The notes under the pieces were generated by a model. It searched no databases, was not told the DNA's origin, and was given only the letters and a program-made list of their open reading frames with translations. DNA of 64,000 bases from positions 248,001 through 312,000 of the forward strand of contig NZ_JABTEX010000002.1 in assembly GCF_015711645.1 (NCBI RefSeq), read 5' to 3'. This stretch comes from Planomonospora sp. ID82291 (GTDB taxonomy: Bacteria; Actinomycetota; Actinomycetes; Streptosporangiales; Streptosporangiaceae). A program made the translations under genes and the position numbers. Every line of letters begins with the position of its first letter. The stretch's first letter is position 1. Shown here in pieces: positions 15,484 through 24,561 of this stretch.

Positions 15484-16338
15484 GTGACCACGATGCCCGC
15501 CGCGCCGGAGCCGTTGACCGGCGAAGTGTTCGACAGCCACTGCCACCTCGACATCATGGTGGGCAACCGCCAGGCGTCCTCCGGGGATCCGGTCGCCCAG
15601 GCCGCGCAGGCGGCCGAGGCGAGCGTGGAGCGGATCGTCGAGGAGGCGCGCGCGGTCGGGGTGACCCGGCTGATCACGGTCGGCTACGACCTCGCCTCGT
15701 CCCGGTGGAACGCCGACGTCGCCCGGCTGCACCGCGACGTCTACGCCGGGGTGGCGATCCACCCCAACGAGGCGCACGCCTCGACCCCGGAGGTCCTCGC
15801 GGAGATCGAGGAGCTCGCCGGGGAGCCGCAGGTCAGGGCCGTCGGCGAGACCGGCCTCGACTACTACCGCGACTGGGCGTCCAGGGACGACCAGCACGCC
15901 AGCTTCCGGGCGCACATCGAGATCGCCAAGCGGACCGGCAAGGCCCTGGTGATCCACGACCGGGAGGCCCACGACGACGTGCTCCGGGTGCTCGCCGAGG
16001 CGGGCGCGCCCGACGTCGTGGTCTTCCACAGCTACTCCGGCGACGCGGAGATGGCGAAGCGGTGCGCGGACGCCGGCTACTTCATGTCCTTCTCCGGACC
16101 GGTGACCTACAAGAACGCCGGCTACCTCCGGGAGGCCGCGGTGGTGGCCCCGGCGGAGCTGATCCTGGTCGAGACCGACGCGCCCTACCTCCCGCCCGTC
16201 CCGCACCGGGGCAAGCCGAACGCGCCCTACCTCATCCCGCTGATCGTGCGCTGCCTGGCCGAGGTCAAGGGGATGGGGGCGGACGAGCTCGCCGCCGCCG
16301 TCAGCGCGAACGGGGAGAGGGCCTTCGGCGCCTGGTGA
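15484..16338 (+). CDS. tatD: TatD-family metal-dependent DNase/hydrolase
   Basis: A 284-residue amidohydrolase-fold protein. Metal-binding residues are visible: HxH in DSHCHLD (H19, H21), Glu in VGETGLDYY, His in VIHDREAHDD, His in FHSYSGD and Asp in ETDAPYLPP. TatD enzymes are cytosolic Mg-dependent 3'-5' exonucleases acting on DNA or RNA ends. It lies between metG and rsmA, as in many actinobacteria, although the resuscitation-factor gene often found after tatD is missing here and a kinase pair on the other strand takes its place. The start is the GTG at 15484; an ATG 8 bases later is out of frame. Confidence 0.93.
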   Translation: MTTMPAAPEPLTGEVFDSHCHLDIMVGNRQASSGDPVAQAAQAAEASVERIVEEARAVGVTRLITVGYDLASSRWNADVARLHRDVYAGVAIHPNEAHASTPEVLAEIEELAGEPQVRAVGETGLDYYRDWASRDDQHASFRAHIEIAKRTGKALVIHDREAHDDVLRVLAEAGAPDVVVFHSYSGDAEMAKRCADAGYFMSFSGPVTYKNAGYLREAAVVAPAELILVETDAPYLPPVPHRGKPNAPYLIPLIVRCLAEVKGMGADELAAAVSANGERAFGAW

Positions 16339-16353
16339 CGGTCGCCGCGCCCG

Positions 16354-16477
16354 GCGGTCCGACGCGTCCGGCGGTCCGACGCGTCCGGACCGGTCGGGGT
16401 GCTCGGCCGGGGTGCTCGGCCGGGGTCCTCTGCCGGGGTGCGGAGGACCCCGATCCTCGGCCGGGGTGCCGAGGATC
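16354..16477. terminator. Repeat-rich spacer with hairpin terminator between tatD and FG-GAP gene
   Basis: A 17-bp unit (GCGGTCCGACGCGTCCG) occurs twice in tandem (16354-16387), followed by copies of a GGGGTGCTCGGCC-like unit. GATCCTCGGC (16452-16461) and GCCGAGGATC (16468-16477) then form a perfect 10-bp stem with a 6-nt loop. The genes on each side are convergent. Confidence 0.65.
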
Positions 16478-16501
16478 CCGGCCGGACGACGCCCGCGGGC
16501 C

Positions 16502-17977
16502 TCAGCCCGCCGCCGCGCCGAAGTCGACGGAGGCGCCGCCGGTGACGGCGGGGATCCGGCCCGCGCCGGGGGAGAGCAGGGTGAACGCCCCGTCGTTGCG
16601 GCCCAGCAGCGCCACGGCTCCGGACGGACCGTGGTCCGGGGCGCCCGCGACCAGCTTGTTCCCGCCGGCCGCCAGCGACCAGCCCAGGCGTCCGCCCGGC
16701 TCGGTCCCGTGCACCGTCCGGGCGCGGGCGGGGTCGGCGAGCGGGACCAGGTGGACGCCGCCCCGCTGGTCCGGTCCGTCGAACGGCGCGCCCACGGCCA
16801 GCCGTACGTCCCCGCCGGCGGCGAACGCCAGCGCGGAGCCGTACCCGCCGCCGGGGGAGCCCTCCGCGCCCCGGCTGAGCACGGGGCCCGGCGTGACCTC
16901 CGCGGTGCCGGAGGCCTGGAAGAGCTGGACCAGGCCGGAGTCCTTCACCGGTCCGCCGTCGCCGAGCGGGGCGCCCACCGCCAGGTAGGACGTGTCGCCC
17001 TGCTCGGTGTAGGCGAGGGCGTAGCCGAACCGGTCGCCCGCGTCGGCGTTCAGGATCTCGCGCAGGTCCCACTTCCTGGAGAGCTGCGCGTCGGGCCTGG
17101 CCCGCACGTCGAACAGGACGGTCACCGCGCCCGAGTCGGGCTTCCCCCCGCCGTCCTGCACGCCCTGCCCGTCGTCGTTCTCGTACGGCAGGCCGACCAC
17201 GAGGTCGGGCTCCCCGGCGCTCCCGCCCAGCCTGCCGATCTCCACGGCCCAGCCGAACATGTCCCCGGCCTCGCCGTTGCCGGTGACCCCGTCGGTGTTC
17301 TGGGAGAGCCGCCGGCCGGTGCCGAGCGCGGGCGCCTCGAACAGGTAGACCGCCCCGGAGTCGACCACCTGATCGGCGTCCTCGTGCGGGGCTCCGACCG
17401 CGACCAGGGGGCCGCGCCCGGCCAGGGACCAGCCGAAGTGGGCGTCGGCCTCCGGCGCCGGGGCGACCAGGCGGACGGGCCTGCGCCGCCCCCCGCCGTA
17501 CACCGCGTAGACCGCGCCCGCGTCCCGCACGCCCGCCACGTCCGTGTACGGCGCGCCGACGAGCAGGTCGGCGCAGCGGTCGCCGTCGAGGTGGACCCGC
17601 CTGACCGACCAGCCGAACCCGTCGCCCGCGGCGGGGGAGGAGGCGGGGGAGGAGGCGGTCACGATCGTCGCCTCCCCGCCCTGCCCGGCCACGCCCGACA
17701 GCACGTGCACGGCCCCGGCGCCCTCGATCCTCCCGGAGCCCTCGGGGCCCTCGACGTCCGCCAGCGGGTCGCCGACCACGGCGTCGTCCACCCCGTCGCC
17801 GTCGATGTCGCCGTCGATGTCGCCGTCGGAGGCTCCGCCGGGGTCCTCCGTGCCGGTGCCGGTGCCGGTGCCGGTGCAGGCGGACGCGGAGAGGGGGGCC
17901 GCGGGGGCCGGGAGCGGGGGGAGGGCCGGGAGCGCGGGGAGCGCCAGCGCGGCGACGAGGGCGGTCAGGAGCCTCAC
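16502..17977 (-). CDS. Secreted FG-GAP/integrin-alpha-like repeat protein
   Basis: A 491-residue exported protein. It starts with a signal-peptide-like hydrophobic segment (MRLLTALVAALALPALPALP) and then a Ser-Ala-Cys that could be a weak lipobox. A Gly-Thr repeat and a DGDIDGDGVDD-type calcium-binding loop follow. The body consists of about six to seven FG-GAP blades (FGWSVRRV, FGWSLAGRG, FGWAVEIG, FGYALAY, YGSALAFAAGG, LGWSLAAGG), predicting a beta-propeller. Its GTG start overlaps the stop of the upstream kinase gene by four bases (GTGA), so both are translated from one message. The propeller may bind a ligand outside the cell; its relation to the kinase is an inference. Confidence 0.85.
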   Translation of the reverse strand: MRLLTALVAALALPALPALPPLPAPAAPLSASACTGTGTGTGTEDPGGASDGDIDGDIDGDGVDDAVVGDPLADVEGPEGSGRIEGAGAVHVLSGVAGQGGEATIVTASSPASSPAAGDGFGWSVRRVHLDGDRCADLLVGAPYTDVAGVRDAGAVYAVYGGGRRRPVRLVAPAPEADAHFGWSLAGRGPLVAVGAPHEDADQVVDSGAVYLFEAPALGTGRRLSQNTDGVTGNGEAGDMFGWAVEIGRLGGSAGEPDLVVGLPYENDDGQGVQDGGGKPDSGAVTVLFDVRARPDAQLSRKWDLREILNADAGDRFGYALAYTEQGDTSYLAVGAPLGDGGPVKDSGLVQLFQASGTAEVTPGPVLSRGAEGSPGGGYGSALAFAAGGDVRLAVGAPFDGPDQRGGVHLVPLADPARARTVHGTEPGGRLGWSLAAGGNKLVAGAPDHGPSGAVALLGRNDGAFTLLSPGAGRIPAVTGGASVDFGAAAG

Positions 17978-19839
17978 GACACTCTCACCTCGATGTTCTT
18001 GCCGCCCTCGATCCCGGGGCCGGTGAGCTTGAACGGTTTGCGGGGCGGCGGCAGGTCGTAGACGAGGACCCCGTCCGCCCTGCCGCCGGGTGCCAGGACG
18101 GCCGGCGGCCCGGACGAGACCGGGGCGGGGGTGTGCGTGGAGCCGCGGTCGTCCACCAGGACGAGCGGGGCCCGGCTCACCCGGACCTCCGTGCCGCCGG
18201 TGTTGAGCAGGGTCCAGCGGATCACGCAGAACCGCCCGCGGACCGGGGTGGCCCCCCGGTAGGAGGTCAGGTTGCAGGAGGGCGCGATGGGCACGATCAG
18301 CTGCGGGTCGCCGAAGGCGGCGCCGAGCGCGATCCGGCGGCCCACGTCGCTGCCCGCGGCGGAGGCCGACGGCGTCGCCGGGCTCGGGCCCCCGCCGATG
18401 GCGTTCGCCAGCACGGCCCCGGTGAGGGCCAGCGCGGCGACCAGGGCCAGTCCGGCGAGCACCCACCGCCACCGGGGCGTCCTGCCGGACCGGCCGGAGG
18501 GCTCCGCGGGGATCACCGGACCCACCGGTACCGCGGAGGGGGCGGGAACCGCCGGGGAGGCGGGCGAGAAGACGGCTCCCGAGGCGGCGGCCGGTCCCGG
18601 GGACGGGGAGGACGCGGCCGGGACGGGGCCGGGAGCCGGGGAGGGCGCGGCGGCGGGACCGGTGGGCGTCCGGGGGCCGCCGGGGGCGGCGGACGCGGTG
18701 CGCGCCGGAGGGGCCGCGGAGGCGCCCGGAGGCGTGGCGGACCCCAGGGGCGGGAGGTCGGCCGGGATCCGGAGGTCGAGGACGTCGAGGGTCAGCGTGG
18801 CGTCCGACTCGACGTTCGGCGGGGCCTGCCACGACTCGGCCAGCGCGTCGGCGGCGATCAGCGTGGGCGGGTCCGCCGGAGCGGCCGCCGCGGGGGCCCC
18901 CGGCGCTGCGGAGGACGCTCCGGGGGACGCTGCGGGCCCTGTGGGAGACGCTGTGGGGGACGCCGTGGAGGGCCCTGCGGCGGGTGCCGCGGGGGTGGGG
19001 AGCGCGATGCCGCCGCCGCCCACCAGGGCGATCAGCAGGTCCTGGGCGGTCGGGCGCTGGGCGGGGTCCATCGAGGTGGCCACCCGGGCCAGGTCGTTCA
19101 GCGGGGCGGGGAGCGCGCCCAGGTCGGGCGGGCCGTTGAGCAGCCGGGAGGCCATGGTGATCATGTTCCCTCGGCCGTAGGGATGGCGGCCGTTCCCGGC
19201 GTAGGCGACCAGGCAGCCCCAGGCGAAGACGTCGGCCGCCGGGGTGATCTCCTGGCCGCGTACCTGCTCCGGAGCCCACCAGCCGGGACTGCCGAGCACC
19301 TCGCCGGACTTGGTGAAGCCGGAGGTGGAGTCCAGCGCGCGGGCGATGCCGAAGTCGATCACCCGGGGCCCGGACAGCGACAGGATCACGTTGGCCGGTT
19401 TGAGGTCCCGGTGGACCAGTCCGGCGACGTGGATCGCGGCCAGCGCGGCGGCCACGCCGAGGGCGACGCCGTGCAGCGGGCCCGGTTCGAGCGCGCCGTA
19501 CTGGAAGATCTGCCGGGACAGGGGGGTGCCCGCGATGTACTCGGTCACCATGTACGGCCGGCCGTCGTCGGCGTTGCCGTTGTCGAGCACCTGGGCGGTG
19601 CAGAACGAGGCCACCCGCCGGGCGTTCTCCACCTCCGCGTGGAACCGGGCGGCGAACCCCTCCTCGATCGCGAACTCGGCCTTGACCACCTTGACCGCGA
19701 CCGCCCGCCCGGTCGGCGCCTGCGCCAGGTAGACGGTCCCCATGCCGCCCTCGCCGAGGCGCCCGAGCAGGCGGTACGGCCCGATCCGCGCGGGATCGCC
19801 GGTGTGGAGCGGCTCGGCGCCGGGCTGGTTCACGACCAC
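17974..19839 (-). CDS. PASTA-less membrane Ser/Thr protein kinase (PknB/Hanks type)
   Basis: About 621 residues. The kinase domain (residues 13-270) shows the Gly-rich loop GRLGEGGMGTVYLA, the invariant Lys in AVAVKVVKAEF, HRDLKPANVIL, DFGIA and an APE-like WAPEQV. A long Ala/Pro/Ser linker follows, then one transmembrane helix (WVLAGLALVAALALTGAVLA) and an external C-terminal domain of about 140 residues with two Cys (PSCNLTSY; GRFCVIRW) rather than PASTA repeats. It probably senses an external cue and phosphorylates cytosolic targets. The start is uncertain: GTG at 19839 or 19833; a longer frame to 19986 has no good ribosome binding site. It forms an operon with the FG-GAP protein. Confidence 0.88.
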   Translation of the reverse strand: MVVNQPGAEPLHTGDPARIGPYRLLGRLGEGGMGTVYLAQAPTGRAVAVKVVKAEFAIEEGFAARFHAEVENARRVASFCTAQVLDNGNADDGRPYMVTEYIAGTPLSRQIFQYGALEPGPLHGVALGVAAALAAIHVAGLVHRDLKPANVILSLSGPRVIDFGIARALDSTSGFTKSGEVLGSPGWWAPEQVRGQEITPAADVFAWGCLVAYAGNGRHPYGRGNMITMASRLLNGPPDLGALPAPLNDLARVATSMDPAQRPTAQDLLIALVGGGGIALPTPAAPAAGPSTASPTASPTGPAASPGASSAAPGAPAAAAPADPPTLIAADALAESWQAPPNVESDATLTLDVLDLRIPADLPPLGSATPPGASAAPPARTASAAPGGPRTPTGPAAAPSPAPGPVPAASSPSPGPAAASGAVFSPASPAVPAPSAVPVGPVIPAEPSGRSGRTPRWRWVLAGLALVAALALTGAVLANAIGGGPSPATPSASAAGSDVGRRIALGAAFGDPQLIVPIAPSCNLTSYRGATPVRGRFCVIRWTLLNTGGTEVRVSRAPLVLVDDRGSTHTPAPVSSGPPAVLAPGGRADGVLVYDLPPPRKPFKLTGPGIEGGKNIEVRVS

Positions 19840-20073
19840 CTCATCTAAAAGATCATCATCCCGCGAACCCTCGAATGAGCCCTCGAAGGCCGTCCCCCGG
19901 GGGACAACGGTATCCACAGGCGGGCCTTCCGTGTCCAGGATGCGTCTTCGCACGGCATTCGATGCGCGAGACTTGTCGGATGGCATGGGGAGAGGGAAAG
20001 TGATCGGACGCGGACGAGACCGCAGGCACGGCGGGGTGCGCACCTGCGCCGCGCCCGGGGGCGGGGATCGAGC

Positions 20074-20919
20074 ATGAGCCTGCTGGGCCCGGTGGAGATA
20101 CGTGATCTGGCACGCCGGCTGGACATCCGCCCCACGAAGAAGCTCGGCCAGAACTTCGTGATCGACGCCGGCACGGTGCGCCGGATCGTCCGGACCGCGG
20201 AGCTGCGCCCCGACGACGTGGTGATCGAGGTCGGCCCCGGCCTGGGCTCGCTCACGCTGGCCCTGCTGCCGGAGGTCCGCTCGGTGGTCGCGGTGGAGAT
20301 CGACCCGGTCCTCGCCGCGCAGCTCCCGGCGACCGTCGCCGAGCACGCCCCCGGGCTGGCCGACCGGCTCACGGTGGTGCTCGCCGACGCCATGCGCGTC
20401 CTGCCGGAGGAGCTGCCGGAGGAGAGGCCGACCGCGCTGGTGGCCAACCTGCCCTACAACGTCTCCGTGCCGGTGGTGCTGCACCTGCTGGAGGTCCTGC
20501 CCTCGCTCCGCAACGTCCTGATCATGGTGCAGTCGGAGGTGGCCGACCGGCTGGCGGCCGCGCCGGGTTCGAAGGTCTACGGGATCCCCTCGGTCAAGGC
20601 GGCGTGGTACGCCGCCGTCCGCCGCGCCGGTCCGGTCGGCCGCACGGTCTTCTGGCCCGTGCCCAACGTGGACTCCGGGCTGGTGGCGATGACCCGCCGA
20701 CGGCCCCCGGCGACCGGGGCGAGCCGCGAGGAGGTCTTCGCCGTCGTGGACGCCGCCTTCGCGCAGCGCCGCAAGACCCTCCGCGCGGCCCTGGCCTCCT
20801 GGGCGGGTACGGCCGCCGCCGCCGAGAGCGCGCTGCGCGCCGCGGGGATCGACCCCTCGCGGCGGGGGGAGCAGCTCACGGTGGACGACTTCGCCCGGAT
20901 CGCGGAGAACCGCGTATAG
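20074..20919 (+). CDS. rsmA: 16S rRNA dimethyladenosine transferase
   Basis: A 281-residue enzyme that dimethylates A1518 and A1519 of 16S rRNA with S-adenosylmethionine (KsgA). The N-terminal [10 protein letters not shown], the SAM motif [12 protein letters not shown] (about residues 50-61), the acidic VAVEIDP and the catalytic NLPYNVS are all present. The C-terminal helical part is complete. The start is an ATG after GGGGGCGGGGATCGAG. The divergent spacer to the kinase gene (19840-20073) contains a 14-bp perfect palindrome GTCCCCCGGGGGAC at 19892-19905. ispE follows in the same direction. Confidence 0.95.
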   Translation: MSLLGPVEIRDLARRLDIRPTKKLGQNFVIDAGTVRRIVRTAELRPDDVVIEVGPGLGSLTLALLPEVRSVVAVEIDPVLAAQLPATVAEHAPGLADRLTVVLADAMRVLPEELPEERPTALVANLPYNVSVPVVLHLLEVLPSLRNVLIMVQSEVADRLAAAPGSKVYGIPSVKAAWYAAVRRAGPVGRTVFWPVPNVDSGLVAMTRRRPPATGASREEVFAVVDAAFAQRRKTLRAALASWAGTAAAAESALRAAGIDPSRRGEQLTVDDFARIAENRV

Positions 20920-21032
20920 CGTGAGCGGAGAGCCGCCTATGGCAGGGTTCGCGGTGCTCCGGCGTGAGCGGGGCGGTGACCCCGTTACCATCGGTGACCA
21001 TGCATGAGCAAGAGCCGGTGGGGGGCGCCGCC

Positions 21033-21935
21033 ATGAACTCCGTGACCGTGCGCGTCCCCGCCAAGGTCAACCTGCAGCTCGCGGTCGGGCCGCTCCGGGA
21101 CGACGGTTACCACGACCTGGTCAACGTCTTCCACGCGGTCTCGCTCTTCGACGAGGTGACGGCCGCCGCGGAGACCGGGATGCGCGTCCGGGTCGAGGGC
21201 GCGTCCGCCGACCAGGTGCCCGAGGACGACGACAACCTCGCCATCCGGGCCGCCGCCGCGCTGGCCCGGCACGCGGGCCGGCCGTACGGCGTGAGCCTGG
21301 CCATCCGCAAGGCGATCCCGGTGGCCGGCGGCATGGCCGGGGGCAGCGCCGACGCCGCCGCCGCGCTGGTCGCCTGCAACGAGCTGTGGGGTCTCGGCCT
21401 GCCGCTGGAGGACCTGATGGAGATCGCCGCCGACATCGGCAGCGACGTGCCGTTCGCGCTGCTCGGCGGCAGCGCCGTCGGCACCGGCCGGGGCGAGCGG
21501 CTGACCCCGCTGGAGGCGGCCGGGCCGTTCCACTGGGTGTTCGCGCTGGCCGACGGCGGCCTGTCCACGGCGACGGTCTACGCCGAGTGCGACCGCATCC
21601 GGGCGGAGGAGGGCCTGCCGGTCGCCGAGCCCCGGGCCGCGGAGGCGCTGCTGGCCGCGCTCCGCGAGGGCGACGCCGAGGCGCTCGGCGCCGAGTTGAC
21701 CAACGACCTGCAGCCGGCCGCCCTGCGGCTGCGCCCCTCCCTGGCCGCCACCCTGGACGCCGGGCGCGGGCACGGCGCCCTCGGCGCGCTCGTCTCCGGC
21801 TCCGGGCCGACCTGCGCCTTCCTCGCCGCCTCCGCGGCGCACGCCGGGGAGCTGGCCGGGGCGCTGCGGGCCGCGGACGTGGCCCGCGAGGTCCTGACCG
21901 CCCACGGCCCCGTCCCGGGCCCCACCGTCAGGTAG
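21033..21935 (+). CDS. ispE: 4-diphosphocytidyl-2-C-methyl-D-erythritol kinase
   Basis: A 300-residue GHMP kinase of the MEP isoprenoid pathway, phosphorylating CDP-methylerythritol. Visible motifs are the N-terminal VRVPAKVNLQLAVG, the ATP loop PVAGGMAGGSADAAA (about residues 96-110) and the C-terminal GSGPTCAF. The ATG at 21033 follows GGTGGGGGG and gives the usual N-terminus. An in-frame ATG at 21000 sits 8 nt after TACCAT and could be a leaderless start adding 11 residues. It belongs to the conserved rsmA-ispE block and ends in a very strong hairpin. Confidence 0.94.
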   Translation: MNSVTVRVPAKVNLQLAVGPLRDDGYHDLVNVFHAVSLFDEVTAAAETGMRVRVEGASADQVPEDDDNLAIRAAAALARHAGRPYGVSLAIRKAIPVAGGMAGGSADAAAALVACNELWGLGLPLEDLMEIAADIGSDVPFALLGGSAVGTGRGERLTPLEAAGPFHWVFALADGGLSTATVYAECDRIRAEEGLPVAEPRAAEALLAALREGDAEALGAELTNDLQPAALRLRPSLAATLDAGRGHGALGALVSGSGPTCAFLAASAAHAGELAGALRAADVAREVLTAHGPVPGPTVR

Positions 21936-21949
21936 CCGTCGTACACGGC

Positions 21950-22009
21950 CCCGTCCCGCTCCGGGCGGGGCCCGTCCGTCGTGCAGGGCCCCGCCCGGAG
22001 CGGGGCGGG
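21950..22009. terminator. Very long hairpin terminator after ispE
   Basis: CCCGCTCCGGGCGGGGCCC (21955-21973) pairs perfectly with 21986-22004. With one U-G pair the stem continues to 21950/22009, giving 24 pairs around a 12-nt loop. It insulates ispE from the ABC-F gene. Confidence 0.85.
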
Positions 22010-22092
22010 AGGCGACGATCGGGGCCGCCCGGCCGGGGCCGCGACGCGGAGGAGCCGGAGCCCCGCACCGCCTCGGATACCCTGGTGCCACG

Positions 22093-23907
22093 ATGAATCT
22101 GGTCAACCTTGAGTCGGTCTCCCACTCCTACGGTCCCAAGCCGCTGCTGAAGGACGTCTCCCTCGGCATCGAGGCGGGCGACCGCATCGGCGTGGTGGGC
22201 CGCAACGGCGGCGGCAAGACGACGCTGATCTCGGTGATCGCCGGGCGCCTGAAGCCCAACGAGGGCCGGGTCACGCACAACCGGGGCCTGCACGTCGGCA
22301 CCCTGTCGCAGGGCGACGACCTCGATCCCGCGCGCTCGGTGGCCGAGATCGTCCTCGGCGACCGGCCGGAGCACGAGTGGGCGGGCGACGCGGGCATCCG
22401 CGAGATCCTCGCCAACCTGCTCGGCGACCTCGACCTGACCGCCCCGGCGCGGAGCCTGTCCGGCGGTGAGCGGCGCCGTACGGCCCTGGCCCGGCTCCTC
22501 ATCGAGGAGCACGACCTGATCATCCTGGACGAGCCCACCAACCACCTGGACATCGAGGCCATCGACTGGCTGGCCAGGCACCTGTCCGCCCGGCGGACCG
22601 CGCTGGTGGTCGTCACCCACGACCGGTGGTTCCTCGACGCGGTCTCCACCCGGACGTGGGAGGTCGTCGACGGCGCGGTCGAGCGCTACGAGGGCGGGTA
22701 CGCCGCCTACGTGCTGGCCAAGGCCGAGCGCGCCCGCATCGCCGCGGCCTCCGAGGCCCGGCGGCAGAACCTCATGCGCAAGGAGATCGCCTGGCTGCGC
22801 CGCGGCCCGCCCGCGCGCACCTCCAAGCCCAAGTTCCGCATCGACGCGGCCCAGGCGCTGATCGCCGACGAGCCGCCGCCGCGGGAGAGCGTCGAGCTGG
22901 TGAAGTTCGCCGCCGCCCGGCTGGGCCGTACGGTCTACGACCTGGAGGACGTGACCCTGCACGCGGGCGGTCCCGGCCAGGGCCCGCTGGTGCTCGACCG
23001 CTGCACCTGGCAGTTCGGCCCCGGCGACCGGATCGGCCTGATCGGGGTGAACGGCTCGGGCAAGTCCTCGCTGCTGCGGCTGCTGTCCGGCACCGTCCAG
23101 CCCGACTCCGGCACGGTCGTGCGCGGCCGGACGGTACGGCTGGCGCACCTGTCGCAGGAGCTGGGCGAGCTCGACCCGTCCCGCCGGGTGCTGGAGACCG
23201 TCGAGGAGATCCGCAAGTTCGTCCAGGTCGGCAAGAAGGAGTGGACGGCCTCGGCGCTGCTGGAGCGCCTCGGCTTCAAGGGCGAGGCGCAGTGGAAGGT
23301 CGTCGGCGACCTGTCGGGCGGCGAGCGCCGCCGCCTGCAGCTGCTCCGGCTGCTCATGGACGACCCGAACGTGCTGCTGCTCGACGAGCCGACCAACGAC
23401 CTCGACATCGAGACGCTGAACGAGCTGGAGGACCTGCTCGACGGCTGGCCCGGCACACTGATCCTGGTCAGCCACGACCGCTACTTCCTGGAGCGGGTCG
23501 CCGACCGCTGCGTGGCGCTGCTGGGCGACGGGAGGCTGTCGCTGCTCCCCGGCGGCGTGGACGAGTACCTCCAGCGGCGCGCCTCGGGCGCGGCCCTGTC
23601 GGCGCGCGCGGCGTCGGGCTCCGGCGCGGCCCTCTCGGGTGCCGCCGCGTCCGCCGCCCCGGTCGCGCAGGCGGGGCCGGGCCTGTCGGCGAAGGAGGAG
23701 CGCGAGCTGCGCAAGGAGCTCTCCCGGCTGGAGCGCCAGCTCGACAAGCTGGCCGGCCGCGAGGCGACGCTGCACGACTCCATGGCCGCCGCCGCCGCCG
23801 ACTACGGTCGCCTGGCCGAGCTGGACGCGGAGCTCAAGGCGGTCCGGGCCGAGAAGGACGAGATCGAGACCGCGTGGATGGAGTTCGCCGACCGCCTCGG
23901 CGAATGA
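22093..23907 (+). CDS. ABC-F family ATPase (Uup/EttA-like translation factor)
   Basis: A 604-residue protein with two ABC cassettes and no membrane part. Walker A motifs are GRNGGGKT (residues 36-43) and GVNGSGKSS (about 318). The two signature motifs are both LSGGERRR, and the Walker B motifs are LIILDEPTNHLD and VLLLDEPTNDLD. A basic inter-domain linker (NLMRKEIAWLRRGPPARTS) and a C-terminal coiled coil (about 535-604, Glu/Lys/Arg-rich) are typical of the Uup type. Such proteins bind the ribosomal E site or branched DNA; some give antibiotic resistance, but nothing here points to resistance. A TACCCT 9 nt upstream of the ATG could drive a nearly leaderless mRNA. Confidence 0.92.
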   Translation: MNLVNLESVSHSYGPKPLLKDVSLGIEAGDRIGVVGRNGGGKTTLISVIAGRLKPNEGRVTHNRGLHVGTLSQGDDLDPARSVAEIVLGDRPEHEWAGDAGIREILANLLGDLDLTAPARSLSGGERRRTALARLLIEEHDLIILDEPTNHLDIEAIDWLARHLSARRTALVVVTHDRWFLDAVSTRTWEVVDGAVERYEGGYAAYVLAKAERARIAAASEARRQNLMRKEIAWLRRGPPARTSKPKFRIDAAQALIADEPPPRESVELVKFAAARLGRTVYDLEDVTLHAGGPGQGPLVLDRCTWQFGPGDRIGLIGVNGSGKSSLLRLLSGTVQPDSGTVVRGRTVRLAHLSQELGELDPSRRVLETVEEIRKFVQVGKKEWTASALLERLGFKGEAQWKVVGDLSGGERRRLQLLRLLMDDPNVLLLDEPTNDLDIETLNELEDLLDGWPGTLILVSHDRYFLERVADRCVALLGDGRLSLLPGGVDEYLQRRASGAALSARAASGSGAALSGAAASAAPVAQAGPGLSAKEERELRKELSRLERQLDKLAGREATLHDSMAAAAADYGRLAELDAELKAVRAEKDEIETAWMEFADRLGE

Positions 23908-23961
23908 GATTCCACCGATCGCGTTTATCCGCCGCAGGGCGGGCACAGAGAGTCCTGTGGT

Positions 23962-24492
23962 TCAGGGTGCTCCGGTGTCCGTGGCGTCAAAAGGGATGAG
24001 CAGCGTGCGCAGCAGGCCCGCGAGGGTCTGCTGCTCATGCTGTCCGAGGCCGGCCAGCAGTTCGTGCTCGCGGCGGAGCAGATCGGCGAAGGCGCCGTCC
24101 ACGCGCGTGCGGCCCGCGTCGGTCAGCGAGACCAGGACGCCGCGCCGGTCCTCGGGGTCGGGGCGGCGGGTGACGAGGCCGGCGGCGGCGAGGCGGTCGA
24201 TCCGGTTGGTCATGGTCCCGGAGGTGACGAGGGTCGCGCGCAGCAGGGCCCCCGGGCTCATCTCGTACGGCTCGCCGGCCCGGCGCAGGGCGGTGAGCAC
24301 GTCGAACTCCCAGATCTCCAGGTCGTGTCCGGCGAACGACGCCCGGCGGGCCCGGTCGAGGTGGCGTGCCAGCCGGGAGACGCGGCTGAGCACCTGGAGC
24401 GGTTCCACGTCGAGGTCGGGACGTTCCTGCCGCCAGGCGGCGACCAGGCGGTCGACTTCGTCCTCGGTCCTGTCCGGGTGGTGCGGGGTCAT
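23962..24492 (-). CDS. MarR-family repressor
   Basis: A 176-residue winged-helix regulator. The recognition region is visible (LLRATLVTSGTMTNRIDRLAAAGLV), followed by the wing (RRPDPEDRRGVLVSLTDAGR). The N-terminal helix is extended, as is common in actinobacterial members. It is divergent from a methyltransferase gene, and two similar dyads lie in the 69-bp gap. It therefore probably represses both genes and is released by a ligand that cannot be inferred. The start is the ATG at 24490-24492. Confidence 0.9.
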   Translation of the reverse strand: MTPHHPDRTEDEVDRLVAAWRQERPDLDVEPLQVLSRVSRLARHLDRARRASFAGHDLEIWEFDVLTALRRAGEPYEMSPGALLRATLVTSGTMTNRIDRLAAAGLVTRRPDPEDRRGVLVSLTDAGRTRVDGAFADLLRREHELLAGLGQHEQQTLAGLLRTLLIPFDATDTGAP

Positions 24493-24509
24493 GACGGGGA
24501 GTCTATCTG

Positions 24510-24558
24510 TCTTGACATCGAGATATCTAACTTGGTATCGATCATCTTGATGTCGAGA
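24510..24558. promoter_or_regulatory. Two MarR operator candidates
   Basis: TCTTGACATCGAGA (24510-24523) and TCTTGATGTCGAGA (24545-24558) share the arms TCTTGA..TCGAGA and differ only in the two centre bases. The second site overlaps the possible start at 24550 of the methyltransferase gene, so bound repressor would block its transcription start. TTGACA within the first site could be a -35 box. Confidence 0.72.
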
Positions 24559-24561
24559 GAT

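Noticed and set aside
22093-23907. Antibiotic-resistance ABC-F determinant
   Set aside because: The linker is short and basic like housekeeping Uup/EttA proteins, and no antibiotic gene is nearby.
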